Shown here: positions 1 through 8,618 of the stretch, one piece after another
Layout of the letters: every line of letters starts with the position of its first letter
Numbering within the stretch: the stretch's first letter is position 1
Source: Halogeometricum pallidum JCM 14848
GTDB lineage: Archaea; Halobacteriota; Halobacteria; Halobacteriales; Haloferacaceae
Assembly: GCF_000337095.1 (NCBI RefSeq)
Contig: NZ_AOIV01000004.1
Location: 83,021-147,020 of the forward strand
Direction: 5' to 3'
Length of the DNA: 64,000 nt
The notes under the pieces: model-generated
Told to the model about the DNA's origin: nothing
Databases searched by the model: none
What the model saw: only the letters and a program-made list of their open reading frames with translations
Program-made: the position numbers and the translations under genes

Positions 1-104
1 GGGGACGGGTCCGGATTTCGCTGTATAGCGTCCCGGTTCGGGTGTTACTATGAGTCTAGATGCTGCGCTTTCGGACTGAGACCGTCTCGGTGCGGGTGGA
101 TCTC

Positions 105-338
105 ATGAGCAAGAGACCACGCGAAATCGACCGCACGTTCCTGTGGGGGTTCGCCTGTCCGCGGTGTGGGGGCGACACCGACGTGTTCGTCGACGAACGG
201 TCTGAAACCTACGGATGGATCTGTCCCGCGGCGGACTGCACCGCCGTCGGATTCGGGTTCGAGTCGCGCCGCGCGGCGCGAGTGGGCCTTCGAGCGTACC
301 TCGACGACGGCCCCCGACGGTCGCGGCGCCGGCGCTGA
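105..338 (+). CDS. Small zinc-ribbon protein
   Basis: This is a 77-residue basic protein of unknown function. Two Cys pairs are visible, CPRCGG near residue 18 and CPAADC near residue 40, and they could bind one zinc ion. The C terminus ends in an Arg run (RRSRRRR). An in-frame start 45 bases upstream exists, but the ATG at 105 (MSKRPRE) gives the more natural N terminus. Small zinc-finger proteins of this type are abundant in haloarchaea. No operon partner is visible inside the window. The function is not recognisable. Confidence 0.6.
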   Translation: MSKRPREIDRTFLWGFACPRCGGDTDVFVDERSETYGWICPAADCTAVGFGFESRRAARVGLRAYLDDGPRRSRRRR

Positions 339-771
339 AAGTCGCCGGACGGAGCGGTGGATACCGCTCCCGCCGCGACCCGCTGTTTTACTCGTATGTG
401 TGTCCTCGATCCGCGCGCGGATTCGTGTCGGTGCTTCGCGTCCGTGGCGTTCCTCCTTCGACTCGTCGATTACGGTGCCCGTCGCCAGATAATCCAGTCG
501 TCCGTTGATATCGGCGGCGACGCCGTGGAGGACCCACGGTTGACCCGGTCCGACGGTCTGTGTAATCTGTTTTCTTTCTTCATATCTCGTCCTGTCGTTG
601 ATTCATTTATCTGCTTATATCGAATAACTGGTTCCATCTGAGAGAATACGATCTTACTATAGCGAATTACGAAACTACAGGTTCAGATATACGCGCTAAG
701 TACGTTTATATTCGATATAGTAATGGTGGTTAGAAATATATGGTTTCATAATTGGAATTTTACTAACAAAG
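339..771. other. Gene-free stretch, partly A+T-rich
   Basis: No supported gene lies here. Bases 339-540 have normal base composition but no plausible reading frame. Bases about 560-770 are markedly A+T-rich, with several TATA-like runs, and end at the broken TrkA-type domain. The composition change suggests decayed or imported DNA rather than one promoter. Confidence 0.5.
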
Positions 772-1133
772 GGTGACAAGGGCGCCGTTGAATGCCCCGC
801 TCTCTCCGAACGAATGATGGAACTGGGAGCAACGGGCGACGTCCGGGGGATCGAAGTGACGACCGACCACCTCACCGGACGGACGATCAACGACCTCGGT
901 CAAGACCTTCCCGACGGAGTGTTGATCGCGCCCGTAAGCCGCAGGGAGCGTTCGCAACTCCCGGAGTCTGACCCCGCGTCCCAGCACGGTACTACCCGAC
1001 GTCCGTTGGACGGAGAACGGCCGTTCACGGGGCGATCGAGGGGTACCATCCCGAACGCCACGGCTGGGACTTCGATTTTGCGTCTCTACTGTGGGCGGCG
1101 TTTCGACGAATCGTTACGAAGCTAGTTTTGTAA
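772..1133 (+). pseudogene. Remnant of a TrkA C-terminal (RCK_C) domain protein, frameshifted
   Basis: The first frame reads a typical RCK_C start: GIEVTTDHLTGRTI, then LPDGVLIAPV and a degraded SQLPESDP, roughly 772-985. The family's next strand and C terminus (VGRRTAVHGAIEGYHPERHG) continue in another frame from about 990, and that frame stops at 1131-1133. One indel between the two halves therefore breaks the gene. The N-terminal nucleotide-binding half or channel part is missing and is replaced by A+T-rich sequence. RCK_C domains sense ligands, for example c-di-AMP, in K+ channels and cation antiporters. The assignment rests on motif resemblance only. Confidence 0.6.
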
Positions 1134-1411
1134 CGCATATGCAGTGATGCGTCTACGTTAGTGTTGAAACCTATTGCAGAACACGCTATTAAGACTTACC
1201 CGTAGTTGGTGGACCTCTTCGTACATTCGGAGCACCGAAAGGGACTCTTTTCGAGGTTTCCCCCACAGATCGCACGTTTGGTCGGGATAACTGAACAGTC
1301 GTTTTCCCGTTCGACGGCTACCACTGGAGGAGACGACATCTGCCGGCGGTTGCTACCCCGCACTGCACCACCGAAGTATTTGTCCGAACATAGCGCGAAA
1401 GCCGCTCACCG

Positions 1412-1687
1412 ATGGATGAGGATAGCCGGAACGGGATTCCGCCCGACAGTAGCGCACAGTTTTCGATCGAGAACCTCACCAAACGGGTCGTTTGGACGAC
1501 CGACACGACGGAGTGTCACAGTTGTGGCTCGACGGTCGAACTCCGGTCCGATCACTACTATGCGACTCCGGAAGCGGGTGAGGAGTCGACGTCCGATGAG
1601 GTCGTATTCTGCTCGCGTGCCTGCGCGGAGAGTTACTTCGGGTCGGCTTTGAGCGACTCGACACAGTTCTCGTCGAATTCTCGGTAG
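1412..1687 (+). CDS. Zinc-ribbon (DUF7576-like) protein
   Basis: This is a 91-residue protein with a TRASH/MYM-like zinc motif: ECHSCGSTVEL near residue 35, an HYY segment, and FCSRAC near residue 66. The same pattern recurs in the protein at 23069-23341, so the two are paralogues. The function is unknown; haloarchaea carry many such one-zinc proteins. The last ~15 codons (after YFGS) use rare codons and lie antisense to a good-looking reverse-strand fragment (1633-1783). The present C terminus may therefore be an accident of rearrangement. The start is the first ATG; a second ATG 4 bases later is out of frame. Confidence 0.6.
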   Translation: MDEDSRNGIPPDSSAQFSIENLTKRVVWTTDTTECHSCGSTVELRSDHYYATPEAGEESTSDEVVFCSRACAESYFGSALSDSTQFSSNSR

Positions 1688-1783
1688 GGGAGGAACCGGA
1701 ACACCAGGCCTTCGAGGTCCTCGCGGATCGTGCCGATGATAGCTTCGCCCGACGAGAAAGCGGGCTCCCAATTCAGTCGAACC
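1633..1783 (-). pseudogene. 3'-terminal fragment of an unrecognised gene
   Basis: On the minus strand an open stretch reads WEPAFSSGEAIIGTI, then LEGLVFRFLPYREFDENCVE, and ends SLKADPK with TAA at 1633-1635. Codon use is strongly G/C at third positions and the sequence looks like a folded protein. There is no start codon: its 5' end runs into the 3' end of the aCPSF1 gene in another frame. I read it as the surviving tail of a deleted gene. The family is not recognised. Confidence 0.4.
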
Positions 1784-3677
1784 GGTAGGTCTCCAGATTC
1801 CGCGGTGCGTGCGTCCGGACGTGAAGGTCCTGATAGAGTCCCGACGATAGCTGATCGGTCGACGATTCGTCGCCGTGGACACAGAGAATCCGCTCCGGAC
1901 GTGGAGACATCGTCCGAACGAACTCTTCGAGGCCCGCACGGTCAGCGTGGCCGGAGAACCCGCTCACGGACGCAACGCTGAGCCGCAGCGTCAACTCGTT
2001 GTTCCGACGTCCGCGGCTCTCGAACGGAATCTCGCGCCGTCCGCTCTGAATCCGCCGTCCGAGCGTCCCCTGCGCCTGATAACCGACGAACATGAGCGCG
2101 TTCTCCGGTTCGCCGCCCAGTAGCTCCAACCACGACATGATGGGACCGCCCGTCACCATCCCCGACGTCGAGAGGATGACGCACTGCTCGCCGTCGCGAG
2201 CGATCCGTTCGCGCATGTCGTGACCCCCGTCGACCTGCTGGAACTGCTCTGCGAGGAACGGATTGTCGTCCTCGTGGAGAATGCGCTGGCGCAGTTCGTC
2301 CCGGAGGAAGTGCGGGTACGCCGTGTGAATCGCCGTCGCTTCCCGGATCATCCCGTCGAGATACACCGGCATCGTCGGAATGGCTCCCTCGCTCATGGCC
2401 TCTTCGAGAACCAACATGAGCTCTTGGGACCGGCCGACTGCGAACGCGGGAATGACGACTTTGCCGCCCGCCTCGTGCGTCTCGCTTATCAGCTCGAAGA
2501 GCTTCTCTTCGCTGTCCCGCTGGTCCGTCTGGTAATCGTCACGGCCGCCGTAGGTGGACTCCATGACGAGCGTCTCGGCCCGCGGGAAGTCGTTCGACGC
2601 CCCGTTGAACAGGCGCGTGTCCTCGTAGTGAATGTCTCCGGAGAAGACGACGTTGTGGAAGCCGTCCCCGATGTGGAAGTGCGTCACCGCGCTTCCGAGC
2701 ACGTGACCCGCGTTGGCGAAGGTGAGCTTCACGTCGGGCGCGATATCGGTGACGTCCCCGTAGTCGACGGTGATGGTGTGTCTGAGCTCCTCGCGGACCA
2801 TCTCGCTTCCGTACGGCGGCGTGCGACCTTCCTTGGCCGCGACGTCCAAGTAGTCGAGTTGGAGCAAGCCCATCAGGTCGCGCGTCGGTTGCGTGAGGTA
2901 GACCGGACCGTCGTAGCCGTACTTGAACAGCAGGGGGAGAAGCGCCGAGTGGTCGAGGTGGGCGTGCGTGAGGACGACGGCGTCGAGGGCGGCGATCGGA
3001 TTCGCCTCGGGAGCCTGTAGGTAGGGAACCTCGCCCTCCGCGCCGGGTTTGTCGCCGCAGTCGACGAGGATGCGCGTCTCGGGCGTCGAGAGGATGAAGG
3101 AGGCGCGTCCGACCTCCCGGCAGCAGCCGAGCGTCGTCACCCGGACCCACTCGGTCTCGTGCGTCCGTTCGCGGTGAATCCTCTCGCCGACCCCTTCGAG
3201 AAACTCCCGTCGCTCGTCGCGCTCTTGTAGCAGGAAGTTGCGGACGTTCGCGACGGTCGACGATTCCATCGGGGGCGTCCGAAACACCTCCGGCGTCCAT
3301 CCGACTTTCTGGGATATCTCTCGGAGCGTGCTCGCGCGCCGTCCGATGACTAATCCCGGCTTCTCGGCCTCGATAAGCACCTCGCCGGTGGCCGGATAGA
3401 ACCCGAGATTCGTGACGCCCGCCTCTTCCGGCAGTAGGTCGAGAATGACCGGTTTCGCCGTCGACGGGTCCGTCTGTGTTCCGGGCGCCGGTCGTACGGT
3501 GATCCGTTTTTTCACCTCGTTCGCCAACTGACGTATCAGGTGGTCGTTCTCGGCGAATTTGCGGGGCGTGTCGGTGTAAACGATGAGCTCCGGCCCTTCG
3601 TACGTGACCCGAGCGATCGATACGTCGTCGGGGACTTCAGATTCGATGAGTTCTGTTATCGGTTCGAGCGAATTCAT
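1773..3677 (-). CDS. Archaeal CPSF1 (aCPSF1/FttA) beta-CASP ribonuclease, transcription termination factor
   Basis: The archaeal aCPSF1 family cleaves nascent RNA and terminates transcription. The 634-residue product has the full family layout. N-terminal KH domains span about residues 1-145, with the second KH loop VIGRR near 110. A metallo-beta-lactamase domain follows with the zinc motif HAHLDH near 238-243, and then the beta-CASP region (SGDIHYED, VMESTYGG, PAFAVGRSQE, STSGMVTGGP). It ends with the C-terminal SGFSGHAD and VHGDESS motifs. Length matches the family (about 635). The ATG at 3677 gives the usual N terminus; a GTG 54 bases upstream would add 18 unrelated residues. Haloarchaea can carry more than one beta-CASP paralogue, so this may be either the main or a second copy. 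Confidence 0.93.
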   Translation of the reverse strand: MNSLEPITELIESEVPDDVSIARVTYEGPELIVYTDTPRKFAENDHLIRQLANEVKKRITVRPAPGTQTDPSTAKPVILDLLPEEAGVTNLGFYPATGEVLIEAEKPGLVIGRRASTLREISQKVGWTPEVFRTPPMESSTVANVRNFLLQERDERREFLEGVGERIHRERTHETEWVRVTTLGCCREVGRASFILSTPETRILVDCGDKPGAEGEVPYLQAPEANPIAALDAVVLTHAHLDHSALLPLLFKYGYDGPVYLTQPTRDLMGLLQLDYLDVAAKEGRTPPYGSEMVREELRHTITVDYGDVTDIAPDVKLTFANAGHVLGSAVTHFHIGDGFHNVVFSGDIHYEDTRLFNGASNDFPRAETLVMESTYGGRDDYQTDQRDSEEKLFELISETHEAGGKVVIPAFAVGRSQELMLVLEEAMSEGAIPTMPVYLDGMIREATAIHTAYPHFLRDELRQRILHEDDNPFLAEQFQQVDGGHDMRERIARDGEQCVILSTSGMVTGGPIMSWLELLGGEPENALMFVGYQAQGTLGRRIQSGRREIPFESRGRRNNELTLRLSVASVSGFSGHADRAGLEEFVRTMSPRPERILCVHGDESSTDQLSSGLYQDLHVRTHAPRNLETYRFD

Positions 3678-4682
3678 ACTCAGTAGTTTCGTTGCCGACT
3701 TCGCGGTCCGAGGGGTACGCACCTCTCCCACGGGGATTCGGTTTCTCGAACCCTGTTGGCGCTGAGGCTTATTCGTACGGCTGCTGGAGGAACCGAGCAG
3801 ACGGGTTAGGAACCGGACGTGCGAAGTCGTCCGTCTCTTCTATCTTGAGTCCGATATAAGTACTTACTGTCTATGGGCTGCCGGATATGCCGCTGGACCC
3901 GTCAGTACGCCTGCGAGCCGACGGTTGACGCTTCCCGAAGGGAGCCTAGAGGTGAAGCAGCTTAAGTGAACTACAGAGCTTTTTCTCCCTCTGTGGCTCC
4001 AAGTAACCAATAGAGTGGTCGATAATAGCTCTGACGGATTCTCGCTCTTCGCACGCACTTTGAGTATTCATCCGTATCTCTTCCCTCCGTAACGAGACAT
4101 TCCAAACATATAGTAGCGATGTGCGGGGGTGAAGCGGAAAATGAAAACAAAGATCCGATAATAGATTTCATATCAAACGAGTGTGACCCTCGTAGTGTAT
4201 TTAAATTCATAGAGTGGATCTTCATTCTCAAGAATAAGGATAAAAAATCGTATCCTGTCCATACGTCTTTATATCTGGTGTTATGGAAGTGGCTGGAAGC
4301 GTAGTATTTAGACCTCGTATTTGCCACCCCGAGAGGGAGACTGCCGAGAACAACGCGGTCGGAGGACCGCGTGACGCCGCGGTCAGTGGACCTCGGAAGG
4401 AAACGAAGCGACGGTAGCGGTGAGTATGCGTTACTATCTCGGACGAACTAGTTTGTCCACAAAACCCTGATATACGTATCTAACGACTGCAGTACGAGCA
4501 CAGACGACGTCGACGATGTCGTCGGTCGCATTCGATCTGCTACTCCGGCAGACCGACCGTGATTAGCGAATCTGTTCGGCTACGACCGAACGCGACGGAA
4601 ATCACACGACGAGTAGCGGTACCGGATTCGCCTCGTTTTGCGTACCGGGACGGATATACCGGTCCGGGGACAGCGTGGATGT
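3678..4682. other. Long intergenic region with an A+T-rich core
   Basis: About 1 kb lies between the divergent aCPSF1 and nop5 genes. Bases about 4090-4310 are A+T-rich. One plus-strand frame there (4119-4304, 61 codons, beginning MCGGEAENENKD) uses A/T-rich codons unlike its neighbours; it has no recognisable family and is not called as a gene. At 4354-4371 a 7-bp hairpin (CGCGGTC, loop GGAG, GACCGCG) is visible. At 4441-4458 there is an imperfect 18-base palindrome centred on AACTAGTT. I see no transposase or tRNA. Confidence 0.45.
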
Positions 4683-5537
4683 ATGAACGACGGTGCGCCC
4701 TCGACGAACGCGGGTTGGTTCGAGGGCATCGACCCCGACGAGTCGGAGAGAGCGAGCGAGGTGATCACTGACGGCGAAGCCGAAGAGCCGCGGAACTGGC
4801 CCGCGATTGCGGTCGAGTCGGGATTCGTCGACTCGGAGGAAGCGTACTACGAACGGCTTCACGAGGCGTCTCTCGACGCGACGAGACGGGAGGTCAGAGA
4901 GCGCGAACGAGCCGACGACATGCAGTTGGTTCATAGTATTCGCGCGATGGACGACGCCGAACGCACCGCGAACGAACTCGCGGAGCGACTCGCCGAATGG
5001 GCCGGGACGCTGTTCGACGACGCCGACGTCGGCGTCGACGGCGCCCGCGCGGTGGCCGAACGCGACCCGGAGACGCCCCTCGAAGAGCGGGTCGTCTCGT
5101 TCGCCGGGCGCATCGCGGACCTCGCCGACGAACGCGACGACCTGCGGGCGTTCATCGAGTCGCGGGCGCCCGCCGTCGCACCGAACCTCTCGGAGATGGC
5201 CGGCCCCGTCCTCGCGGCCCGCCTGGTCGCCCTTGCGGGCGGCCTCGAATCGCTGGCGAAGAAGCCCTCTGGGACCGTGCAGGTGCTCGGCGCGGAGGAT
5301 GCCCTGTTTGCCCACCTCAAGGGTCGCGCCCCCTCCCCGAAGCACGGCGTCATCTACGTCCACGACTACGTGCGCGGCACCCACCCCGACCACCGCGGGT
5401 CCGCCGCGCGCGCGTTCGCCGGCAAACTAGCCATCGCCGCTCGAATCGACCACTACTCCGGGGAGATGAAACCGGGGATACACGAGGAGTTGCGCGAGCG
5501 CATGGAGACGATTCGAGCACGGGAGGCAGGCGAATGA
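4683..5537 (+). CDS. nop5: Nop5/Nop56-family box C/D RNP scaffold protein
   Basis: Nop5 is the scaffold of the archaeal box C/D 2'-O-methylation complex. It bridges the L7Ae-bound guide RNA and fibrillarin. The 284-residue protein has an acidic N-terminal domain, a central coiled-coil (about 85-150) and the NOP domain. That domain has the signature region of AGPVLAARLVALAGGL, the KKPSGTVQVLGAE segment and KHGVIYVHDYV. These are the conserved RNA/L7Ae-binding motifs. It ends at GE and overlaps the fibrillarin start by 4 bases (ATGA), which indicates translational coupling. The ATG at 4683 was chosen because an upstream in-frame ATG adds an unlikely N terminus. Confidence 0.95.
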   Translation: MNDGAPSTNAGWFEGIDPDESERASEVITDGEAEEPRNWPAIAVESGFVDSEEAYYERLHEASLDATRREVRERERADDMQLVHSIRAMDDAERTANELAERLAEWAGTLFDDADVGVDGARAVAERDPETPLEERVVSFAGRIADLADERDDLRAFIESRAPAVAPNLSEMAGPVLAARLVALAGGLESLAKKPSGTVQVLGAEDALFAHLKGRAPSPKHGVIYVHDYVRGTHPDHRGSAARAFAGKLAIAARIDHYSGEMKPGIHEELRERMETIRAREAGE

Positions 5538-6169
5538 CTGACCTGCCCGAGGGCGTCGAACGCCGCACCTTCGACGGCCGCAAGCGACTCGCCACGCGGG
5601 GGGAGACGGTCTACGGTGAACCGCGCGACGAGGAGGGGTGGCGCGCGTGGGACGCCGGCCGGTCGAAACTCGGCGCGATGTTCGAACACGGGATGGATAC
5701 CGGTCTCGTCGGCGGCGAGTCGGTGCTGTACCTCGGCGCGGCGTCGGGAACCACGGTATCGCACGTCGCCGACTTCGCGGGTCCGACGTACGCCGTCGAG
5801 TTCGCGGCCCGACCGGTCCGGGACCTCATCGACGTCGCCGAGGCGCGGGGGAACCTCTTTCCGCTCCTGAAGGATGCGCGAACGCCGGAGACGTACACGC
5901 ACGTCGTCGAGTCGGACCTCGACTGCATCGTACAGGACGTGGCGACGCGCGGACAGGCCGACGTTGCGGTGCGGAACCGACGGTTCCTCAGCGATGACGG
6001 CCGCCTGCTCGCGGCCGTGAAGGCGCGAAGCGAGGACGTCGTCGCCGACCCCGAAGCGGTGTTCGAGGCGTTCCTCGAGGACCTGCGCGACTCCTACGAG
6101 GTACTGGAGACGCAGCGACTGGACCGCTTCCACGAGGACCACCTCGGTGTCGTCGCCCGGCCGAAGTAG
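5534..6169 (+). CDS. flpA: Fibrillarin-like rRNA/tRNA 2'-O-methyltransferase
   Basis: Fibrillarin is the AdoMet-dependent 2'-O-methyltransferase subunit of box C/D RNPs, modifying rRNA and tRNA under guide-RNA control. The 211 residues carry the family's AdoMet-binding LYLGAASGTTVSHVAD (about 70-85) and the VYAVEF-like strand (here TYAVEFAARPVRDL). The DARTPETY segment and the acidic DCIVQDVA strand are also present. Length and order match archaeal fibrillarins, although one usual catalytic-loop residue set cannot be checked by eye. It directly overlaps nop5, the conserved archaeal arrangement. Confidence 0.95.
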   Translation: MTDLPEGVERRTFDGRKRLATRGETVYGEPRDEEGWRAWDAGRSKLGAMFEHGMDTGLVGGESVLYLGAASGTTVSHVADFAGPTYAVEFAARPVRDLIDVAEARGNLFPLLKDARTPETYTHVVESDLDCIVQDVATRGQADVAVRNRRFLSDDGRLLAAVKARSEDVVADPEAVFEAFLEDLRDSYEVLETQRLDRFHEDHLGVVARPK

Positions 6170-6262
6170 ATTCGGGCTTCGGGCCCGCCGCGCCCACCGG
6201 TCGCCCGCACGGGTCGCCGGGGTCCACGACCTATTTAATGAGCCCCGCCGAACGACCGTGCG

Positions 6263-7339
6263 ATGGAACTAGGGTCCGCGGACGCCTTCGACCGGATGGG
6301 CACGCTCGGCGTCGAAGAGGAGTTCTACATCGTCGACGGCGACGGTCGCCCCGCCTCGGGCATCTCGGACCTCGTCTACGACAGTCCCCCCGAGGGGCTC
6401 CTCGGAGACCGCATCGACCACGAACTGTTCCGGTTCACGGTCGAGACGCAGACGCCCCTCATCGAGGACCCCTCGGAGGCGGGGGACCTCGTCCGCGCCG
6501 TCCGGCAGGCGCTCGTCGACCACGCGGCCGACCACGGCTACCGCATCGCCGCGGCGGGCCTCCACCCGGCGGCGAAGTGGCGCGAGCTCGACCACGCGAC
6601 GAAGCCGCGCTACAAGTCCCAACTCGACCGCATCCAGTACCCCCAGCACCGCAACACGACCGCCGGCCTGCACGTCCACGTCGGCGTCGACGACGCGGAC
6701 AAGGCGACGTGGGTCGCCAACGAGGCGCGGTGGTACCTCCCGCCGCTCCTCGCGTTGTCGGCGAACTCCCCCTTCTGGAACGGGTTCGACACGGGCCTCT
6801 CCTCGGCGCGGGCCAAGATATTCGAGAACCTTCCGAACACCGGGATGCCCTCGCGTTTCTCGGACTTCGAGGCGTTCCAGGAGTTCGAGCGTCGGATGGT
6901 CGAGTTCGGGTCCATCGAGGACCGCGGCGAACTCTGGTTCGACGTGCGCCCACACACCGGCCACGGCACCGTCGAGGTTCGGACGCCCGACGCGCAGTCG
7001 GACCCCGAACGGACGCTGGCGTTCGTCGAGTACGTCCACGCTCTCGTCCTCGATTTGGCCGAGCGCTACGAGGACGGCGAGTCAGGGACCGACCTCCGTC
7101 GGGAACTCCTCGACGAGAACAAGTGGCGCGCGACGCGGCACGGCCACGAGGCGAGTTTCGTCGGCCGGGACGCCGAGAGCACCGTCTCTCTCGGCGAGTT
7201 CGTCGACAGTGAGTGCGACCGACTCGGCGTCGACGGCCTCCGCGACGTGTACGACGCCGAGAGCGGAACCGAACGACAGCGGCGGATTCGCACGGAAGAG
7301 GGCCTCGACGCCCTGTGTGAGCACCTGTGTCTCGAATGA
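6263..7339 (+). CDS. gshA: Glutamate--cysteine ligase (GCS2 family)
   Basis: This enzyme joins glutamate and cysteine to gamma-glutamylcysteine, the main low-molecular-weight thiol reported in haloarchaea, using ATP in the cytosol. The 358-residue protein shows the GCS2-type signature [10 protein letters not shown] near residue 15, the [11 protein letters not shown] strand and [13 protein letters not shown]. It also has the conserved [12 protein letters not shown] segment near residue 133 and the C-terminal [15 protein letters not shown]. The length is typical for the YbdK/EgtA-like branch. Its own short upstream region ends in a TTTAAT element about 27 bases before the ATG, so a leaderless start fits. 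A thiol-related role for the next regulator gene is possible but unproven. Confidence 0.9.
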   Translation: MELGSADAFDRMGTLGVEEEFYIVDGDGRPASGISDLVYDSPPEGLLGDRIDHELFRFTVETQTPLIEDPSEAGDLVRAVRQALVDHAADHGYRIAAAGLHPAAKWRELDHATKPRYKSQLDRIQYPQHRNTTAGLHVHVGVDDADKATWVANEARWYLPPLLALSANSPFWNGFDTGLSSARAKIFENLPNTGMPSRFSDFEAFQEFERRMVEFGSIEDRGELWFDVRPHTGHGTVEVRTPDAQSDPERTLAFVEYVHALVLDLAERYEDGESGTDLRRELLDENKWRATRHGHEASFVGRDAESTVSLGEFVDSECDRLGVDGLRDVYDAESGTERQRRIRTEEGLDALCEHLCLE

Positions 7340-7350
7340 CCGTTCGGAAA

Positions 7351-7358
7351 GGTTTTTA
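7351..7358 (+). promoter_or_regulatory. TATA-like promoter element for the winged-helix gene
   Basis: The run GGTTTTTAAG lies about 25 bases before the ATG at 7377, as expected for a haloarchaeal leaderless transcript. It separates the regulator from gshA, which ends only 37 bases upstream of that ATG. Confidence 0.5.
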
Positions 7359-7376
7359 AGCGACTGGTTTTGACCT

Positions 7377-7919
7377 ATGGAACAGAACAGTATGTCTGCG
7401 GACGATACTCCCGACGACACGAGAGAGGACGGTTCCGACGGGGACGAGGTGGCCGACCCGACCGACGCGACCTCGGAGCAATCGACCCGCGAGCGCCTCG
7501 AAGTGGAGGCCGACCGGGCCGTCTCGGAGTTCGACGAGAACATCGTCGACCTGCTGGCGTGGTTGCTCGACACGGAGACGCGCGCTCGCATCTACGTCTA
7601 CCTCCGACAGAACCCGCACACCACGAGCGACGAGGTGGCCGACGGTACCGGTCTCTACCCCAGCACCGTCCGCGAAGCGCTCGCCGAACTCCACTCCGAG
7701 GAGACGGTGACGCGGCGCAAGCGCAAGAACTCCGGGGCGGGCAACAACCCCTACGAGTACACCGCCATCCCGCCGAGCGACCTCGTCCAGAGCGTCGTCG
7801 GACAGGTCCAATCCCAACTGAACACCGTCTTCAACCTCGACCGCCGTCTGCTCGGGGACGACGAGGCGGGCGACATCGAACCCGTCACCATCACCGTCCG
7901 CCCCGACGCCGACGACTGA
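7377..7919 (+). CDS. Winged-helix (ArsR/TrmB-like) transcriptional regulator
   Basis: This is a 180-residue likely DNA-binding regulator. After an acidic disordered N terminus (about residues 1-50) comes a helix-turn-helix region: WLLDTETRARIYVYL, then HTTSDEVADGTGLYPSTVREALAEL, then TRRKRK as the wing. The C-terminal part (YEYTAIPPSDLVQSVVGQVQSQL) may dimerise. The family is common and often uncharacterised in haloarchaea. The ATG at 7377 fits a leaderless transcript from the TATA-like box; an in-frame ATG at 7392 is also possible. It follows gshA and precedes coaD, both thiol-cofactor genes, but no target can be deduced. Confidence 0.8.
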   Translation: MEQNSMSADDTPDDTREDGSDGDEVADPTDATSEQSTRERLEVEADRAVSEFDENIVDLLAWLLDTETRARIYVYLRQNPHTTSDEVADGTGLYPSTVREALAELHSEETVTRRKRKNSGAGNNPYEYTAIPPSDLVQSVVGQVQSQLNTVFNLDRRLLGDDEAGDIEPVTITVRPDADD

Positions 7920-7985
7920 ATCGTCGGCCCTCGTCCGCGCTCCGTAAGCCGACCTTTTTAAGTCGCGAGACGCCGACCCCCGGAT

Positions 7986-8486
7986 ATGAACGTCGCGCTG
8001 GGCGGGACCTTCGATCCGGTTCACGACGGCCACCTCGCGCTGTTCGCGAGGGCCTTCGAACTCGGCGACGTGACCGTCGGTCTCACGAGCGACGAACTCG
8101 CGCCGAAGACCCGCCACGTCGACCGGTACGTCCGACCGTTCGAAGAGCGCAAGCGCGACCTGGTGAACCATCTGCGACCGCTGGCCGAGGAGTACGGTCG
8201 GGAGTTCGACATCCGGGAACTCGACGAACCGACCGGCATCGCCACCGAACCCGGTTTCGACGTGCTCATCGTCTCCCCGGAGACGAAGGACGGCGGCGCG
8301 CGGGTGAACGAGATACGGGAGGAACGCGGCCTCGACCCCCTCGACATCGAGGTGGTGGGCCACGTCTCGGCCGACGACGGAGAGCGCATCTCCTCGACGC
8401 GCATCGTTCGCGGGGAGATAGACCGGCACGGCAATCTGACGCCGGACCGCGACGGTCGCGAGGCGACCCGTCCGGACGACGCCTGA
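7986..8486 (+). CDS. coaD: Phosphopantetheine adenylyltransferase (archaeal CoaD)
   Basis: This enzyme transfers AMP from ATP to 4'-phosphopantetheine to give dephospho-CoA, the penultimate step of coenzyme A synthesis. The 166-residue protein starts with the nucleotidyltransferase motif GGTFDPVHDGH (the HxGH-type site) and has the second nucleotide-binding motif ISSTRIVRG near residue 137. This is the eukaryotic/archaeal-type enzyme rather than bacterial CoaD. A CTTTTTAAG box lies about 25 bases before the ATG, so the gene has its own leaderless promoter. It is convergent with the TFB-like gene. Confidence 0.92.
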   Translation: MNVALGGTFDPVHDGHLALFARAFELGDVTVGLTSDELAPKTRHVDRYVRPFEERKRDLVNHLRPLAEEYGREFDIRELDEPTGIATEPGFDVLIVSPETKDGGARVNEIREERGLDPLDIEVVGHVSADDGERISSTRIVRGEIDRHGNLTPDRDGREATRPDDA

Positions 8487-8530
8487 CTCCGCTCTTCGTT
8501 CGCTCTCTTCTCACGACCGCGGTCGCGTTA

Positions 8531-8611
8531 TAGTAGCGTCTGCAACTGATTACTCATCCGACCGAACGCCGTCGTGCGGTCGAGTGGGTTGAAGACTTGC
8601 AGACGCTACTA
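8531..8611. ncRNA. Candidate structured RNA with a 15-bp perfect stem
   Basis: Arms TAGTAGCGTCTGCAA (8531-8545) and TTGCAGACGCTACTA (8597-8611) are exact reverse complements. Inside, CGACCG (8559-8564) pairs with CGGTCG (8577-8582) to make a second hairpin, and ACTC (8552-8555) can extend it with GAGT. The element fills the gap between two convergent genes, coaD and the TFB-like gene. There is no U-run beside the stem, so a simple bacterial-type terminator is unlikely. An ACA triplet follows the outer stem on the plus strand, but the geometry does not match a standard H/ACA guide. Strand and role are open: a small RNA, a processing signal or a bidirectional 3' end. Confidence 0.5.
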
Positions 8612-8618
8612 CACCGTC

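Noticed and set aside
4119-4304. A 61-codon A/T-rich frame in the intergenic region
   Set aside because: No recognisable family and no ribosome-binding or promoter signal at the right distance. Kept only as a comment in the intergenic entry.
8531-8613. H/ACA guide RNA interpretation of the stem (ACA follows the 3' arm)
   Set aside because: The lower stem is too long and the pocket-to-ACA distance does not fit the usual 14-16 bases, so the element is left as an unspecified structured RNA.
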